A stretch of 64,000 nucleotides of DNA from JAUUZQ01 sp964538375 (GCA_964538375.1 CAZIFQ010000007.1:56047-120046); one strand, 5' to 3'. Positions 35,671 to 44,115 are shown, numbered from the stretch's first letter. Notes: generated by a model from the sequence alone, not told the origin. Numbers and translations are program-made.

Positions 35671-37176
35671 CTAATCATTCTGCTCACAAAGCGGATTATA
35701 AGCTATCTCCTGCGAAAAGGGGATATAGTATATCTGCCGTGGACCATTATATTCATAAACATCAGGGTCACCATTTACATTCTGCGCAGAATTAAAACTA
35801 CGATCCAGATCGATTTTATTCCGCATCAGGTCATCTCGTCTGTAACCTTCAAATGCCAGCTCCAGTCTGCGTTCATTGAGAACGGCATCAAGCACAGTGG
35901 CAAAACCATGTGTTGATGTCAGATTTGCCAGAGTAATGAGCTCATCACCTGTAAGACCCGCTCTCTCCCTTATCGCATTTACATCATCCAACGCTTCCTG
36001 TTCTTTTCCTACCATATGTGCATAAGCCTCTGCACGGTTCAGAAGAACCTCAGACTTTCTCATGAAGATGGGTGAATGCGTAGTTGCTACCCCATTTTGA
36101 TATGAGAACTTGGTCATGTAAATTGTCTCATAGGATGTGCCCTGGTAAAGAGAAGGACTTGCACCATCCCAGATTGTATCCAACAACTGGTTTCGAACAT
36201 CATGTGGGTATTTATGAAGCAGATCACGATAAGGTTTTGAAGGAAATACTTCTCCCCAACCCTTATCTCCATTATACATAGATCCAATAGCTCCTGTACT
36301 TCTGTTTTCAGTATCATCATGATATAAAATAAATAACGCTTCTTTCGACGCATAGCTATTCTGCAATGCATATTTATAAGTGGCTCGTGGCTCCAAATCA
36401 TTAGTAAGAGGATTATCACCAAGAACCTGGTTCGCTACATAAACAACCGAATCCCACTTCTCTGTAAACAAGTAAGCTCTCGACAAGTATCCATGTGCAG
36501 CAGCCTTATTGCCATACTTAATGCCATCAGCTGCTCTCTCAGTCATTAGATCTGCTGCATTATTCAGGTCATTGATGATTTGCGCGTAAGTCTCACTCAC
36601 GGTCGCTCTTGGCTGTGCATCTGCTCCTCCTAACCCGGTCCTTAAAATTATTCCATTTTGATCAAGTCCGTGAGAAGGGGGAAAAGAGAAAAGCCTTGCC
36701 AGGTCAAAGAAGATTATTCCTCTATAGAAATAACTCTCTCCAATATATTGCTTCTCAGTATCGGTGGTATTCTCATCGATATCTGCATTATTAACGATCA
36801 TATTGCAATTTAGTATGATCTTATACGCAGTGCCCCATAAAGCCGAAATGTTCTCCTGACTCTGAATGTGTAACCTGTTGAAAGATAGCCACAATGGGTC
36901 TGTGGTAGGTTGTACAATCAAGACATTATCTGAGGGAAATTCTGTAGTTTGAAACAGAACCCGGACATATACACTATTTGACTCTTCTCCAAGCTGATCC
37001 TTCATCATTCTAAGGGAGCCATTTGCTAATCCCCGCATACCTGCTTCATCCAATAAGAGCTGATCAGCTGTCTGAGCGTCATAGGGCTTAAGGTCCAGAA
37101 ATTCTTCACAGCTGAAACTGAATAATACCATTCCAACAATGAGAATACTGACTATTTTATTATATATTCTTTTCAT
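35671..37176 (-). CDS. SusD/RagB-family glycan-binding lipoprotein
   Basis: 501 aa. The lipobox is VLFSFSC, followed at once by EEFLDLKPYD, the standard SusD opening. TPR-like helices (YIGESYFYRGIIFFDLARLF, AAAHGYLSRAYLF) and the C-terminal region AIRERAGLTGDELITLANL, ERRLELAFEGYRRDDLMR are typical. SusD proteins are lids on the SusC barrel and bind the oligosaccharide outside the cell. The start is 17 bp after susC. Confidence 0.95.
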   Translation of the reverse strand: MKRIYNKIVSILIVGMVLFSFSCEEFLDLKPYDAQTADQLLLDEAGMRGLANGSLRMMKDQLGEESNSVYVRVLFQTTEFPSDNVLIVQPTTDPLWLSFNRLHIQSQENISALWGTAYKIILNCNMIVNNADIDENTTDTEKQYIGESYFYRGIIFFDLARLFSFPPSHGLDQNGIILRTGLGGADAQPRATVSETYAQIINDLNNAADLMTERAADGIKYGNKAAAHGYLSRAYLFTEKWDSVVYVANQVLGDNPLTNDLEPRATYKYALQNSYASKEALFILYHDDTENRSTGAIGSMYNGDKGWGEVFPSKPYRDLLHKYPHDVRNQLLDTIWDGASPSLYQGTSYETIYMTKFSYQNGVATTHSPIFMRKSEVLLNRAEAYAHMVGKEQEALDDVNAIRERAGLTGDELITLANLTSTHGFATVLDAVLNERRLELAFEGYRRDDLMRNKIDLDRSFNSAQNVNGDPDVYEYNGPRQIYYIPFSQEIAYNPLCEQND

Positions 37177-37193
37177 TTTCTTGTCTTTTTAAC

Positions 37194-40100
37194 TTAAAAA
37201 CTAAATTCTACTCCTAACAGGAATTGTTTATTGATTGGATACTTATGAGCCTGTGTACCCGGTAAGGTCCAGCTGCCCATGTAGAGAGGCACATCAGGAT
37301 CAGTTCCGGAATACTTGGTCAGGGTAAGCAAGTTGTCCATTGTTAAGCTGACACGCATACCCTTGAATTTTATCTTTTTCATGATATCCTGGGGAAGATC
37401 ATAAGCAACCGTCAGGTTCCTTAACCTTAAATAGCTTCCATCTTCAAGATAGCGAGAGGAGTATTTATTCGAATTTAAATTCCCTCCATATTGCGGTTCC
37501 GGATGGGTGGCGTCGTCACCTGGATTTTCCCAACGTGACCAATCATCCATTAATACAATCGAATTAACAGAAACATTCTCGCCATCATTATCGTATTCTT
37601 GCCTGCTGGAATGATAGATTTTATTGCCATAGGAGAAAGTGAAGGCTGCATTCAGGGACAGCCCCATATATGAGAAGAATGTACCAAAACCTCCGGAAAA
37701 TTTAGGAAATGGTGAACCCATCACCTGGTAATCTTCAGCCGCATCAGTGTATATATTTGTGGCAATTCTGTCAATTTCGTTCCCTTCCGTATCATATATG
37801 ATATCTTCCCATTGAGGTTCACCATTATCAGGATTAACCCCAAGCCATTTCGGCATATACCAATCGAAAGCTCCACCATCAACAAGTAAGATTTGACTCA
37901 CATCACCTCTACTGATAATCATCTCTTTAACAGACTCCTTATCAGATAATGCCTTAAGCTTATTAACATTGGAAGAAATATTAAAATTAACATTCCATGT
38001 AATGTCTTTGGTTTTCACAATGGCTCCATTGATCCCCAGTTCTACACCAGTATTTTGTATCTCCCCAACATTGGCCCATTGAAATTCATAACCTTTTGAG
38101 GAAGGCAGTGGATTTCTAAAAAGGAGGTCCTTGGTTTTCGTATCATAAAAATCAAGATTGAACTCAACCCTATTCAGTAATCCAATGTCCAAACCAACAT
38201 TTAAGGGATAACTCGTTTCCCAGGTCAGATCATAGTTCCCTGGTATTTCAGGGAAGTAGGAAGATTGTCCATTGTAAACGCCTGCTGCAGTGAAGGCAGG
38301 AAAGTAAGGATAGTATGAATCATCAGGAAAAGAAGAATTTCCTACTGCTCCATAGCTTCCACGAAGCTTTAAATAGTGGATGGCTTCTAGATCCCGCATA
38401 AAATCTTCGTTGCTGATCATCCAGGAAGCAGCTCCTGTAAAGAATGAGGCAAATTTTTTCGCTGGAGCAAACCTTGAATTACCATCTTTTCTATAAGATA
38501 CAGTTGCGAAATACTTCTTACTGTAGTTGTAGTTCACCTGGGAAAGTAATGATACACCCCTGGATTCTACGATGTACCCAGAAGGCTTGTCCTGTGCACC
38601 GGCAACTCCCATCACAACCTGCCCATGGAGGAATCCGATCGCTTCACCACCAAGTTCACGCTCACTTTTATACATCCCGAACTCCCCACCAACAAGTCCG
38701 TCGATGTTGTGAGAACCAAATGATTTATCAAATTTCAGTAGTGAAGTATTGCCAATGGACTGATCCAAATTAATACTGTTTGAGATCAATCCTCCAACGT
38801 CTGCACCTTCAAAACTTTTTGGTGAATAAATTTCCTCGTATTTTCCGAGACCCATTCCAGCTGTGGTCCAGGAATCGATCTTCAACCAATCGAATATCTT
38901 GATCCCCAGTGTAACATTGGCAGATCCGTCGAGACTATAGCTTCCTTCTTTATTATATTGTTCAGAGTGGTATGGATTACTGACTAGATTAGACAGCCAT
39001 TTCGCTTCTGATACAGAGTAAATCAGTTCGCCATTTGCATCAACAGGCTGATCCCAGGGATGCAATCTGTACGCACCCTCACTCATATTCCAGTTGGCAT
39101 AAGCGCTTTTCCCATAATTGAATGTAAAGTTTGTTCCAATATTAACACGTTCATTCAATTGGTACTTTACATTGGAACGAAGACTTAACCTGTCATATGT
39201 AGTACCTCTAAGTGTACCTTCATCATCCATATAATCCACGGCCAGGTAATAGTTGGTTTTCTCTGTTCCACCAGATGCAGACAGATTAACACTTGTGATA
39301 TTAGACATCCTGTAGGCATCATTCAACCAGTCGAAGTCATAGTTCAATAATGAATCCGGACGAGCTATTGGAAACAGGGCCGGTGAATACACGCTCTCAT
39401 GATAGGCATAGAGCTCTGCTGTATTCATTAATTGGAAGTTCCCGAACTCAGGCATCTTGATCCCTTTTCGGATATTTGCCTTTATTTCGGATTTCCCCGG
39501 CTTGCCATTTTTGGTTTTTATCAGTATAACTCCAGCGGCTGCAGCTGATCCATATAAACCTGTTGCTCCGGCATCCTTCAACACTGAAATGCTTTCAATA
39601 TCATTTGGATTGTAAGAACCCCCGACAATACCATCCACAACAATTAGAGGTGTTTGTGGAGAGAATACGGAGCCTACTCCCCTGATCCGGATATCACTGG
39701 CTTCACCAGGCTGTCCGGAAGAAGTTTGCACCTGAACACCGGCTACTTTACCAATTAGCATGTCAGCCACACTATTTACTGTAACCTGACTGATGTCATC
39801 AGCACTTAAAGAAACCACAGCACTGGAAATTTCCGTTCTTGATTTTTCTGAATAGGCCGTGACTATAACTTCTTCCATATTCATCAGATCCTGTTCCAGA
39901 GCCACATTAATTGCAGTATTGCTGCCAACAGGAATCTCCTGCTTCAGGTATCCAACAAATGAAACAACAATAACAGCATCCCGGTCAGAAACAGTAAATG
40001 AGAAATTACCATCTATATTGGATACCACTCCATTGGAGGTTCCCATTTCAATAATAGTGGCCCCTGGCAGAGGAGCATTGTCCAACTCGGAACTAACTGT

Positions 40101-40199
40101 TCCAGTAATTGTTACCTGTGCATAAGCTTGACTTGTAAGCAATAGAAACAACAAGACAAATCCCAGTTGACAGGCCATTTTTTGCACCATTTTACTCAT
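37194..40199 (-). CDS. SusC/RagA-family TonB-linked outer-membrane transporter
   Basis: About 1001 aa from the ATG at 40199, which places a proper signal peptide (MSKMVQKMACQLGFVLLFLL) at the N-terminus; an upstream in-frame ATG at 40271 adds 24 residues lying over the promoter. A CarboxypepD_reg domain (VTITGTVSSELDNAPLPGAT), then a plug (VADMLIGKVAGVQVQTSSGQ, DIRIRGVGSV, VLKDAGATGLYGSAAAAGVI) and a large barrel ending LLGVEFSF. It imports an oligosaccharide with SusD using TonB energy. There is no N-terminal STN signalling domain, so it is not tied to an ECF/anti-sigma pair; this agrees with control by a cytoplasmic DeoR protein. Confidence 0.95.
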   Translation of the reverse strand: MSKMVQKMACQLGFVLLFLLLTSQAYAQVTITGTVSSELDNAPLPGATIIEMGTSNGVVSNIDGNFSFTVSDRDAVIVVSFVGYLKQEIPVGSNTAINVALEQDLMNMEEVIVTAYSEKSRTEISSAVVSLSADDISQVTVNSVADMLIGKVAGVQVQTSSGQPGEASDIRIRGVGSVFSPQTPLIVVDGIVGGSYNPNDIESISVLKDAGATGLYGSAAAAGVILIKTKNGKPGKSEIKANIRKGIKMPEFGNFQLMNTAELYAYHESVYSPALFPIARPDSLLNYDFDWLNDAYRMSNITSVNLSASGGTEKTNYYLAVDYMDDEGTLRGTTYDRLSLRSNVKYQLNERVNIGTNFTFNYGKSAYANWNMSEGAYRLHPWDQPVDANGELIYSVSEAKWLSNLVSNPYHSEQYNKEGSYSLDGSANVTLGIKIFDWLKIDSWTTAGMGLGKYEEIYSPKSFEGADVGGLISNSINLDQSIGNTSLLKFDKSFGSHNIDGLVGGEFGMYKSERELGGEAIGFLHGQVVMGVAGAQDKPSGYIVESRGVSLLSQVNYNYSKKYFATVSYRKDGNSRFAPAKKFASFFTGAASWMISNEDFMRDLEAIHYLKLRGSYGAVGNSSFPDDSYYPYFPAFTAAGVYNGQSSYFPEIPGNYDLTWETSYPLNVGLDIGLLNRVEFNLDFYDTKTKDLLFRNPLPSSKGYEFQWANVGEIQNTGVELGINGAIVKTKDITWNVNFNISSNVNKLKALSDKESVKEMIISRGDVSQILLVDGGAFDWYMPKWLGVNPDNGEPQWEDIIYDTEGNEIDRIATNIYTDAAEDYQVMGSPFPKFSGGFGTFFSYMGLSLNAAFTFSYGNKIYHSSRQEYDNDGENVSVNSIVLMDDWSRWENPGDDATHPEPQYGGNLNSNKYSSRYLEDGSYLRLRNLTVAYDLPQDIMKKIKFKGMRVSLTMDNLLTLTKYSGTDPDVPLYMGSWTLPGTQAHKYPINKQFLLGVEFSF

Positions 40200-40254
40200 A
40201 ATAAAGGACGTTTTAGTTAAATAATTCTGTATTAGCATGTTCATAGTTAACACA

Positions 40255-40262
40255 CAAATATA
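40255..40262 (-). promoter_or_regulatory. -7 box of susC
   Basis: TATATTTG on the minus strand, identical to the box before agaS, 56 bp before the chosen susC start. No clear -33 box. Confidence 0.5.
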
Positions 40263-40276
40263 AACATTCATTTATA

Positions 40277-40296
40277 CTTTCGTATAACTTTCATAA
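40277..40296 (+). promoter_or_regulatory. CTTTCGTATA word and near-repeat upstream of susC
   Basis: CTTTCGTATA (40277-40286) is followed at an 11-bp step by ACTTTCATAA (40287-40296), an 11-bp direct near-repeat just upstream of the susC -7 box. The first word is identical to 30354-30363. Direct TTTC repeats about one helical turn apart are common in DeoR-family sites. Confidence 0.45.
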
Positions 40297-40514
40297 TCTT
40301 TTTTATATATATTTTGAAGTTTCGTTAGGTTATTATTCAAGAATAAAAAAATCCATCTTCCCCTTTGCGTAGAACAATATTGAACTGCGTTTTTATCCTG
40401 TTGAAGATTTGATAATGCTGTTTCTTTACCTCACTTTTGAATACACCGCCCTCCTGTTCATCGATCTCTTCATATAACTACGAAAATACTCATTCTCTTC
40501 ACTAGTTCTGAACC

Positions 40515-40859
40515 ATGAAAAAAGGTCTTCTCATCATACTTTCTTTGCTCTTATTCTTCTCCAATCGTGAGGAGATTCATGCACAGGACAGCACCTGCAC
40601 TAAGCCTCTTATGTATTTGTGAGCCAGGGTACATAAAGTCTTCCCAATGCAAAAGCCTAAGGAATTGATGTATCAACTGGATCGCTCCTTTCCCTATAGC
40701 CTGGAGGCCGACATCAGCTGGCATCTTCGAAAGAAGGCAGTATGGGACTATTGCTACTGTTATCCCCGGATTGGTGTTGCCTTGATCCCGTTTATTGAAC
40801 CCTACATACGTGCCGACCGGAAATTACATTTTACATTTCGTGCAGATGTATTTTTCTGA
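40515..40859 (+). pseudogene. Broken acyloxyacyl-hydrolase/PagL-like gene
   Basis: ATG at 40515 begins a good signal peptide (MKKGLLIILSLLLFFSN). An in-frame TGA at 40620 interrupts after 35 codons, and the same frame continues to a stop at 40857-40859. The later part reads YQLDRSFPYSLEADISWHLR and YCYCYPRIGVALI, then IEPYIRADRKLHFTFRADVF, patterns I know from Bacteroidota lipid A deacylase-like barrel proteins, but too short for a whole barrel. It is thus truncated inside as well as stopped. The rest of the 40272-40514 spacer holds only the susC promoter signals. Confidence 0.6.
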
Positions 40860-41735
40860 TTAATTCTTATCGAGGGCTTTAATTGCTGCCCTTCTTCCTT
40901 GCTCAACTAATTCCTCTGCCTTATAAAAATCCCAGATAGCAGATGCTTCACGTGATATCTCAATGAGGTGATCCGGCTTGTGACATTCAAGTAAAAATTC
41001 ATCAATGCGCCAGGTCATTATTTCAATGGTTCTTGAGATGAGGTTGAAATAACCAAGATTCTCCTCTTCATGATCATCGCCGATTGTCATTTTTTGAAGA
41101 TGCTTGTAGAATTCCTTTGTTTTTCTTTTATACCGTGACTCTTTTTCTTCGTGATCAGTTTCATGAATGATCTGGGGTGGAGCAGGAATATTGGCATTCA
41201 CGTTTACAGCAATCAATTTATCTCGTTTTTTTCGTTGCACGTGGTCGATTGGAATATTATTCAACAAACCACCATCCACTAGCAAGCCATGTTCCGACTT
41301 AACCGGAGTAAGCACTGTAGGAATTGCAACGGATGCTCGGATAGCATCGTATAAACTGCCTCGTTTGAACACTACCTCTTTTCTGGAAATTATATCAACT
41401 GCCACTGCCGCATAGGGTATCCTTAGATCTTCAATATTGGCATCAGGAATAAGTTCCTTCATTTTATTAAATACCTTGTCACCCCTTACCATACCCTGTT
41501 TCCCCATTGTAAAGTCTACCAGACTGAAGGCCTTCTTTTTATCCAATGTGTAGGCCCATTCTTTTAGCACATCCATTTTCCCCAGGGCATAAACCCCTCC
41601 AATAAGAGAACCCATTGATGTTCCCGCAATTGAAGAAATGTTGTAGCCCCGGCTCAGGAGCTCTTCAATAACGCCAATATGTGCTATTCCCCTGGCTCCG
41701 CCTCCGGATAACACCAATGCGACATTTTTTTTCAT
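40860..41735 (-). CDS. Patatin-like phospholipase
   Basis: About 291 aa from the ATG at 41735 (MKKNVALVLSGGGARGIAHI); the upstream in-frame ATG at 41792 adds 19 unlike residues. The oxyanion loop SGGGARG, the nucleophile serine in AGTSMGSLIGG and the dyad aspartate in LLVDGGLLNNIPI are all present. It is a cytoplasmic or membrane-associated lipid acyl hydrolase; there is no signal peptide or C-terminal barrel, unlike PlpD-type proteins. The C-terminal 90 residues are charged and helical. Confidence 0.92.
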   Translation of the reverse strand: MKKNVALVLSGGGARGIAHIGVIEELLSRGYNISSIAGTSMGSLIGGVYALGKMDVLKEWAYTLDKKKAFSLVDFTMGKQGMVRGDKVFNKMKELIPDANIEDLRIPYAAVAVDIISRKEVVFKRGSLYDAIRASVAIPTVLTPVKSEHGLLVDGGLLNNIPIDHVQRKKRDKLIAVNVNANIPAPPQIIHETDHEEKESRYKRKTKEFYKHLQKMTIGDDHEEENLGYFNLISRTIEIMTWRIDEFLLECHKPDHLIEISREASAIWDFYKAEELVEQGRRAAIKALDKN

Positions 41736-41957
41736 TGAATTCAATATATTTTGAAAGTCTTTTGTCTTCAGTAATAAAAGCCGAATCCCCACTCAGAAAA
41801 GTAAATTTACATGATTTAACTTAGACCTCCTTTAATGATTTTAACAAACTTTTTATGCTTTGTTCAGCAACATATGACAAAGATCATTTGTTAATCACTT
41901 ATCTCCGGCATGAGCAAACACGCTGACAGATCAAACTTCAATATAAAAAATAATACT

Positions 41958-42065
41958 ATGCTGGTAATATATACATACGCATTATTAGTATCTGTATATA
42001 TTTTCATGAACGGATTAGAGGAGAAAACAGGAGCAATTCAATCAAGTTTATCTGACGATGATTAA
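41958..42065 (+). CDS. Possible 35-aa single-pass membrane peptide
   Basis: A short frame (MLVIYTYALLVSVYIFMNGL then EEKTGAIQSSLSDDD) with one hydrophobic helix and an acidic tail, in the 280-bp spacer between the patatin gene and the SiaB-like gene. The composition is protein-like, but no conserved motif, promoter or binding site was seen. Confidence 0.3.
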   Translation: MLVIYTYALLVSVYIFMNGLEEKTGAIQSSLSDDD

Positions 42066-42073
42066 ACGCTCAA

Positions 42074-43177
42074 CTAAATATATGCCTTATAGACAAACTG
42101 AAGCGGTAAATTCTCAAATGACTCAAAGCTGTAGTTCCAATCCCTGGCCACGCGTGCCAGGCCAATAAAGCCCTGTGCGGCATCTGCAGTTATGGGTTGC
42201 TGTCCCGAATTGATTCGCTCCATGATAATGGACTCCGCATCTGAAGGTGACCTTGATCTTAACAGCTCCAGCATAATAGTTAATTCATCCTTTGAATCAA
42301 TGCTCACTGGATTAAGCGTATTGACCACAAATCCCTTTTCGGTTTTTCCAATGGAGAGGGTTCCTGCATTCCTGTCGTCTTCAAACAGACTCAGGAAACT
42401 TATTGTCTGCATAGACTCAACAGCAGTATGGTAAAATTTTATTTTCGAGGCCATGGGGCCTTCCTGGGCATCCAGGTTGTTCTCAATCATCTCTCCCACT
42501 GGTTGAATAATTTCCTGAGCAAAGTCTCCATGATACAGCAAAAAATGGTTCGCTGTTCGTAATGAATTTATAATGAATTCATTTTGAATAAGTTCTGTAC
42601 TATAATCGGAGATTTTTGAGATCTTATCTTCCGGCTCAAGAACAAGCATCAGGTAAAATGCTGAAGTACTGTCATCTATGGTCATAAATGAATAGTGAAG
42701 CTTGTTCCCTGTCTTTCGGGCCATCTCGATAAGTCCCAGTCCGGCACCACCTTTTTCAGACATTTCTCCATGCTCGAGGGATTCCTTATATAGGACTTTC
42801 AGCTCCTCCCTGTCATACCTGTTCACATCATCCAATTTCATCCTTAAATCATCAACCTGGTCATTGGGAAGGGTGTTTTCCGAAGCAATAAGAACTTTTC
42901 CATCATAAAACCTGATTAAAAAAGATTCCTTCCCTGAAAGGTGTTTTTCTGCTTCTGAATCTTTCGTGCTATGTCTCACTAAATTCTGGAAGCACTCAGC
43001 GACCAGGAAACTGGTTTTCTTTCTCAATTTATTCAGCTCCTGATCCGACTTCAGATACACCTCCGCCATACTTATAATCTTGTCAGTCAAAGAGTCTGAA
43101 AATCTACCTGCATACGCCAGGGTTAAGGCATCATTATATATTGCCTTTGAAAGGTCCTTGAGAATTGATGATTCCAT
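42074..43177 (-). CDS. Protein with two SiaB-like (DUF6272) domains
   Basis: 367 aa, about twice the usual SiaB length. The first domain (residues 1-185) has a GHKL-ATPase-like layout: LVAECFQNLVRHSTKDSEAE (N-box-like), then EKGGAGLGLIEMARKTGNKL (ATP-lid-like) and FYLMLVLEP. The second (about 200-367) repeats the pattern more loosely: IINSLRTANHFLLY, MLELLRSRSP, and AAQGFIGLARVARDWNYSFE, with the glycine-rich lid partly lost. SiaB in Pseudomonas is a kinase of the SiaC anti-sigma-like protein; here no SiaC is adjacent. A 20-bp palindrome sits 8 bp before the start. Confidence 0.75.
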   Translation of the reverse strand: MESSILKDLSKAIYNDALTLAYAGRFSDSLTDKIISMAEVYLKSDQELNKLRKKTSFLVAECFQNLVRHSTKDSEAEKHLSGKESFLIRFYDGKVLIASENTLPNDQVDDLRMKLDDVNRYDREELKVLYKESLEHGEMSEKGGAGLGLIEMARKTGNKLHYSFMTIDDSTSAFYLMLVLEPEDKISKISDYSTELIQNEFIINSLRTANHFLLYHGDFAQEIIQPVGEMIENNLDAQEGPMASKIKFYHTAVESMQTISFLSLFEDDRNAGTLSIGKTEKGFVVNTLNPVSIDSKDELTIMLELLRSRSPSDAESIIMERINSGQQPITADAAQGFIGLARVARDWNYSFESFENLPLQFVYKAYI

Positions 43178-43184
43178 CGTTTAG

Positions 43185-43204
43185 TAGTTCAGATTATTGA
43201 ACTA
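43185..43204. promoter_or_regulatory. 20-bp palindrome before the SiaB-like gene
   Basis: TAGTTCA-6-TGAACTA, perfect 7-bp arms, 8 bp before the start codon. It may be an operator or, in the transcript, a hairpin near the ribosome-binding region. Confidence 0.5.
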
Positions 43205-43341
43205 ATTTACTAATAAGTATTTTGAATGTCAATCTATTTTAAAAAAGATGCGAATACAAGTCAATCCGCAGGGGGTTGCAAGGCTATTCCTTTTTTCTAA
43301 TGTTTTGAGAACATCCCATTCCTGTTCTTATCAGACGTCAG

Positions 43342-43539
43342 CTAGCGAACAATCTTCACAAGCCCACTCTCCACCATCTCCTGTAACTGCCCGAGTAAGC
43401 TCTGTTCATGTTTATCAATATAACCGTCTTCTGTAGCAATATGAATTATCTTATCCATTTCATCACGCGTTACTTCATGATCATCAATGGCTTTCTCTAT
43501 CATCTCCCTGAGTCTCTTTGCACTTTCACTGTGTGGCAT
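43342..43539 (-). CDS. Small EF-hand/TerB-like helical protein (65 aa)
   Basis: MPHSESAKRLREMIEKAIDD then HEVTRDEMDKIIHIATEDGY: amphipathic helices with acidic loops DDHEVTRDEMD and EDGYIDKHEQ, resembling a degenerate EF-hand/TerB-type helix pair. Similar small proteins occur beside signalling genes in Bacteroidota and cyanobacteria as I recall, but the function is unknown. It is on the same strand as and 164 bp upstream of the SiaB-like gene. Confidence 0.65.
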   Translation of the reverse strand: MPHSESAKRLREMIEKAIDDHEVTRDEMDKIIHIATEDGYIDKHEQSLLGQLQEMVESGLVKIVR

Positions 43540-43738
43540 AATGCTTTTTTATTAATTGTGATGGACTAAAATACACAGGAAAAACCTGTTTTCCTAAAAT
43601 GAGTATAAGAATTGATTTAGAAGAAGAAACTTAATAAATATGCTTCTTCTTTAAATTCAAATAAACTTTTCCTAATTATTTACGTATAACGAAGCATGAA
43701 GCTATAAAGTTTTTAAAAAAGAGTTAATATTTATTGTT

Positions 43739-44017
43739 ATGAGGAAATTGAAAATAGGTAAAATCATCACCGGAATTCTGATGATCTTTCTGTTTAGTGG
43801 GATTTTCCCTTCTTGTGCCACAACAAATGTAAGTATGGGTGATGCGAGCAGGCAATCACTCATGATGCAGGAACGAATAGGACGTTCAACAAAGAGCAGT
43901 GGCACAAAATACAAAGCCACAAAGGCCTCGAAACACGCACAAAAAAGAGGTGGCAAGTACAAGAAAAGTAAACATAAGTATAAGAAGAGAAGCCAACCGA
44001 AGAGAAGAAGGAGATAA
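43739..44017 (+). CDS. Small lipoprotein with a very basic tail (92 aa)
   Basis: A lipobox at FPSC (near residue 26) is followed by a short Ser/Met region and then about 45 residues made mostly of Lys, Arg, Ser and Tyr (KYKKSKHKYKKRSQPKRRRR). Such a tail would bind polyanions such as LPS, teichoic-like polymers or nucleic acid. No family was recognised. It sits 98 bp before the PiT transporter gene. Confidence 0.65.
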   Translation: MRKLKIGKIITGILMIFLFSGIFPSCATTNVSMGDASRQSLMMQERIGRSTKSSGTKYKATKASKHAQKRGGKYKKSKHKYKKRSQPKRRRR

Positions 44018-44084
44018 TATCGTATTTACCTTAAGTTAACTTTTAGTTAATGTTTACTTAACAATGTAACAAATCTTTATCTAC

Positions 44085-44092
44085 TACATTTG
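44085..44092 (+). promoter_or_regulatory. -7 box of the PiT gene
   Basis: TACATTTG matches TAnnTTTG, 24 bp before the ATG; its last base is also the first base of the palindrome 44092-44111. No clear -33 box. Confidence 0.45.
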
Positions 44093-44111
44093 GTAATTGT
44101 AATCAATTACC
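44092..44111. promoter_or_regulatory. 20-bp palindrome overlapping the PiT transcription start
   Basis: GGTAATTG-TAAT-CAATTACC with perfect 8-bp arms, starting at the end of the -7 box and ending 4 bp before the ATG. Any transcript would begin within it, so it works better as a DNA operator than as an RNA hairpin (inference). Confidence 0.55.
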
Positions 44112-44115
44112 ATCA

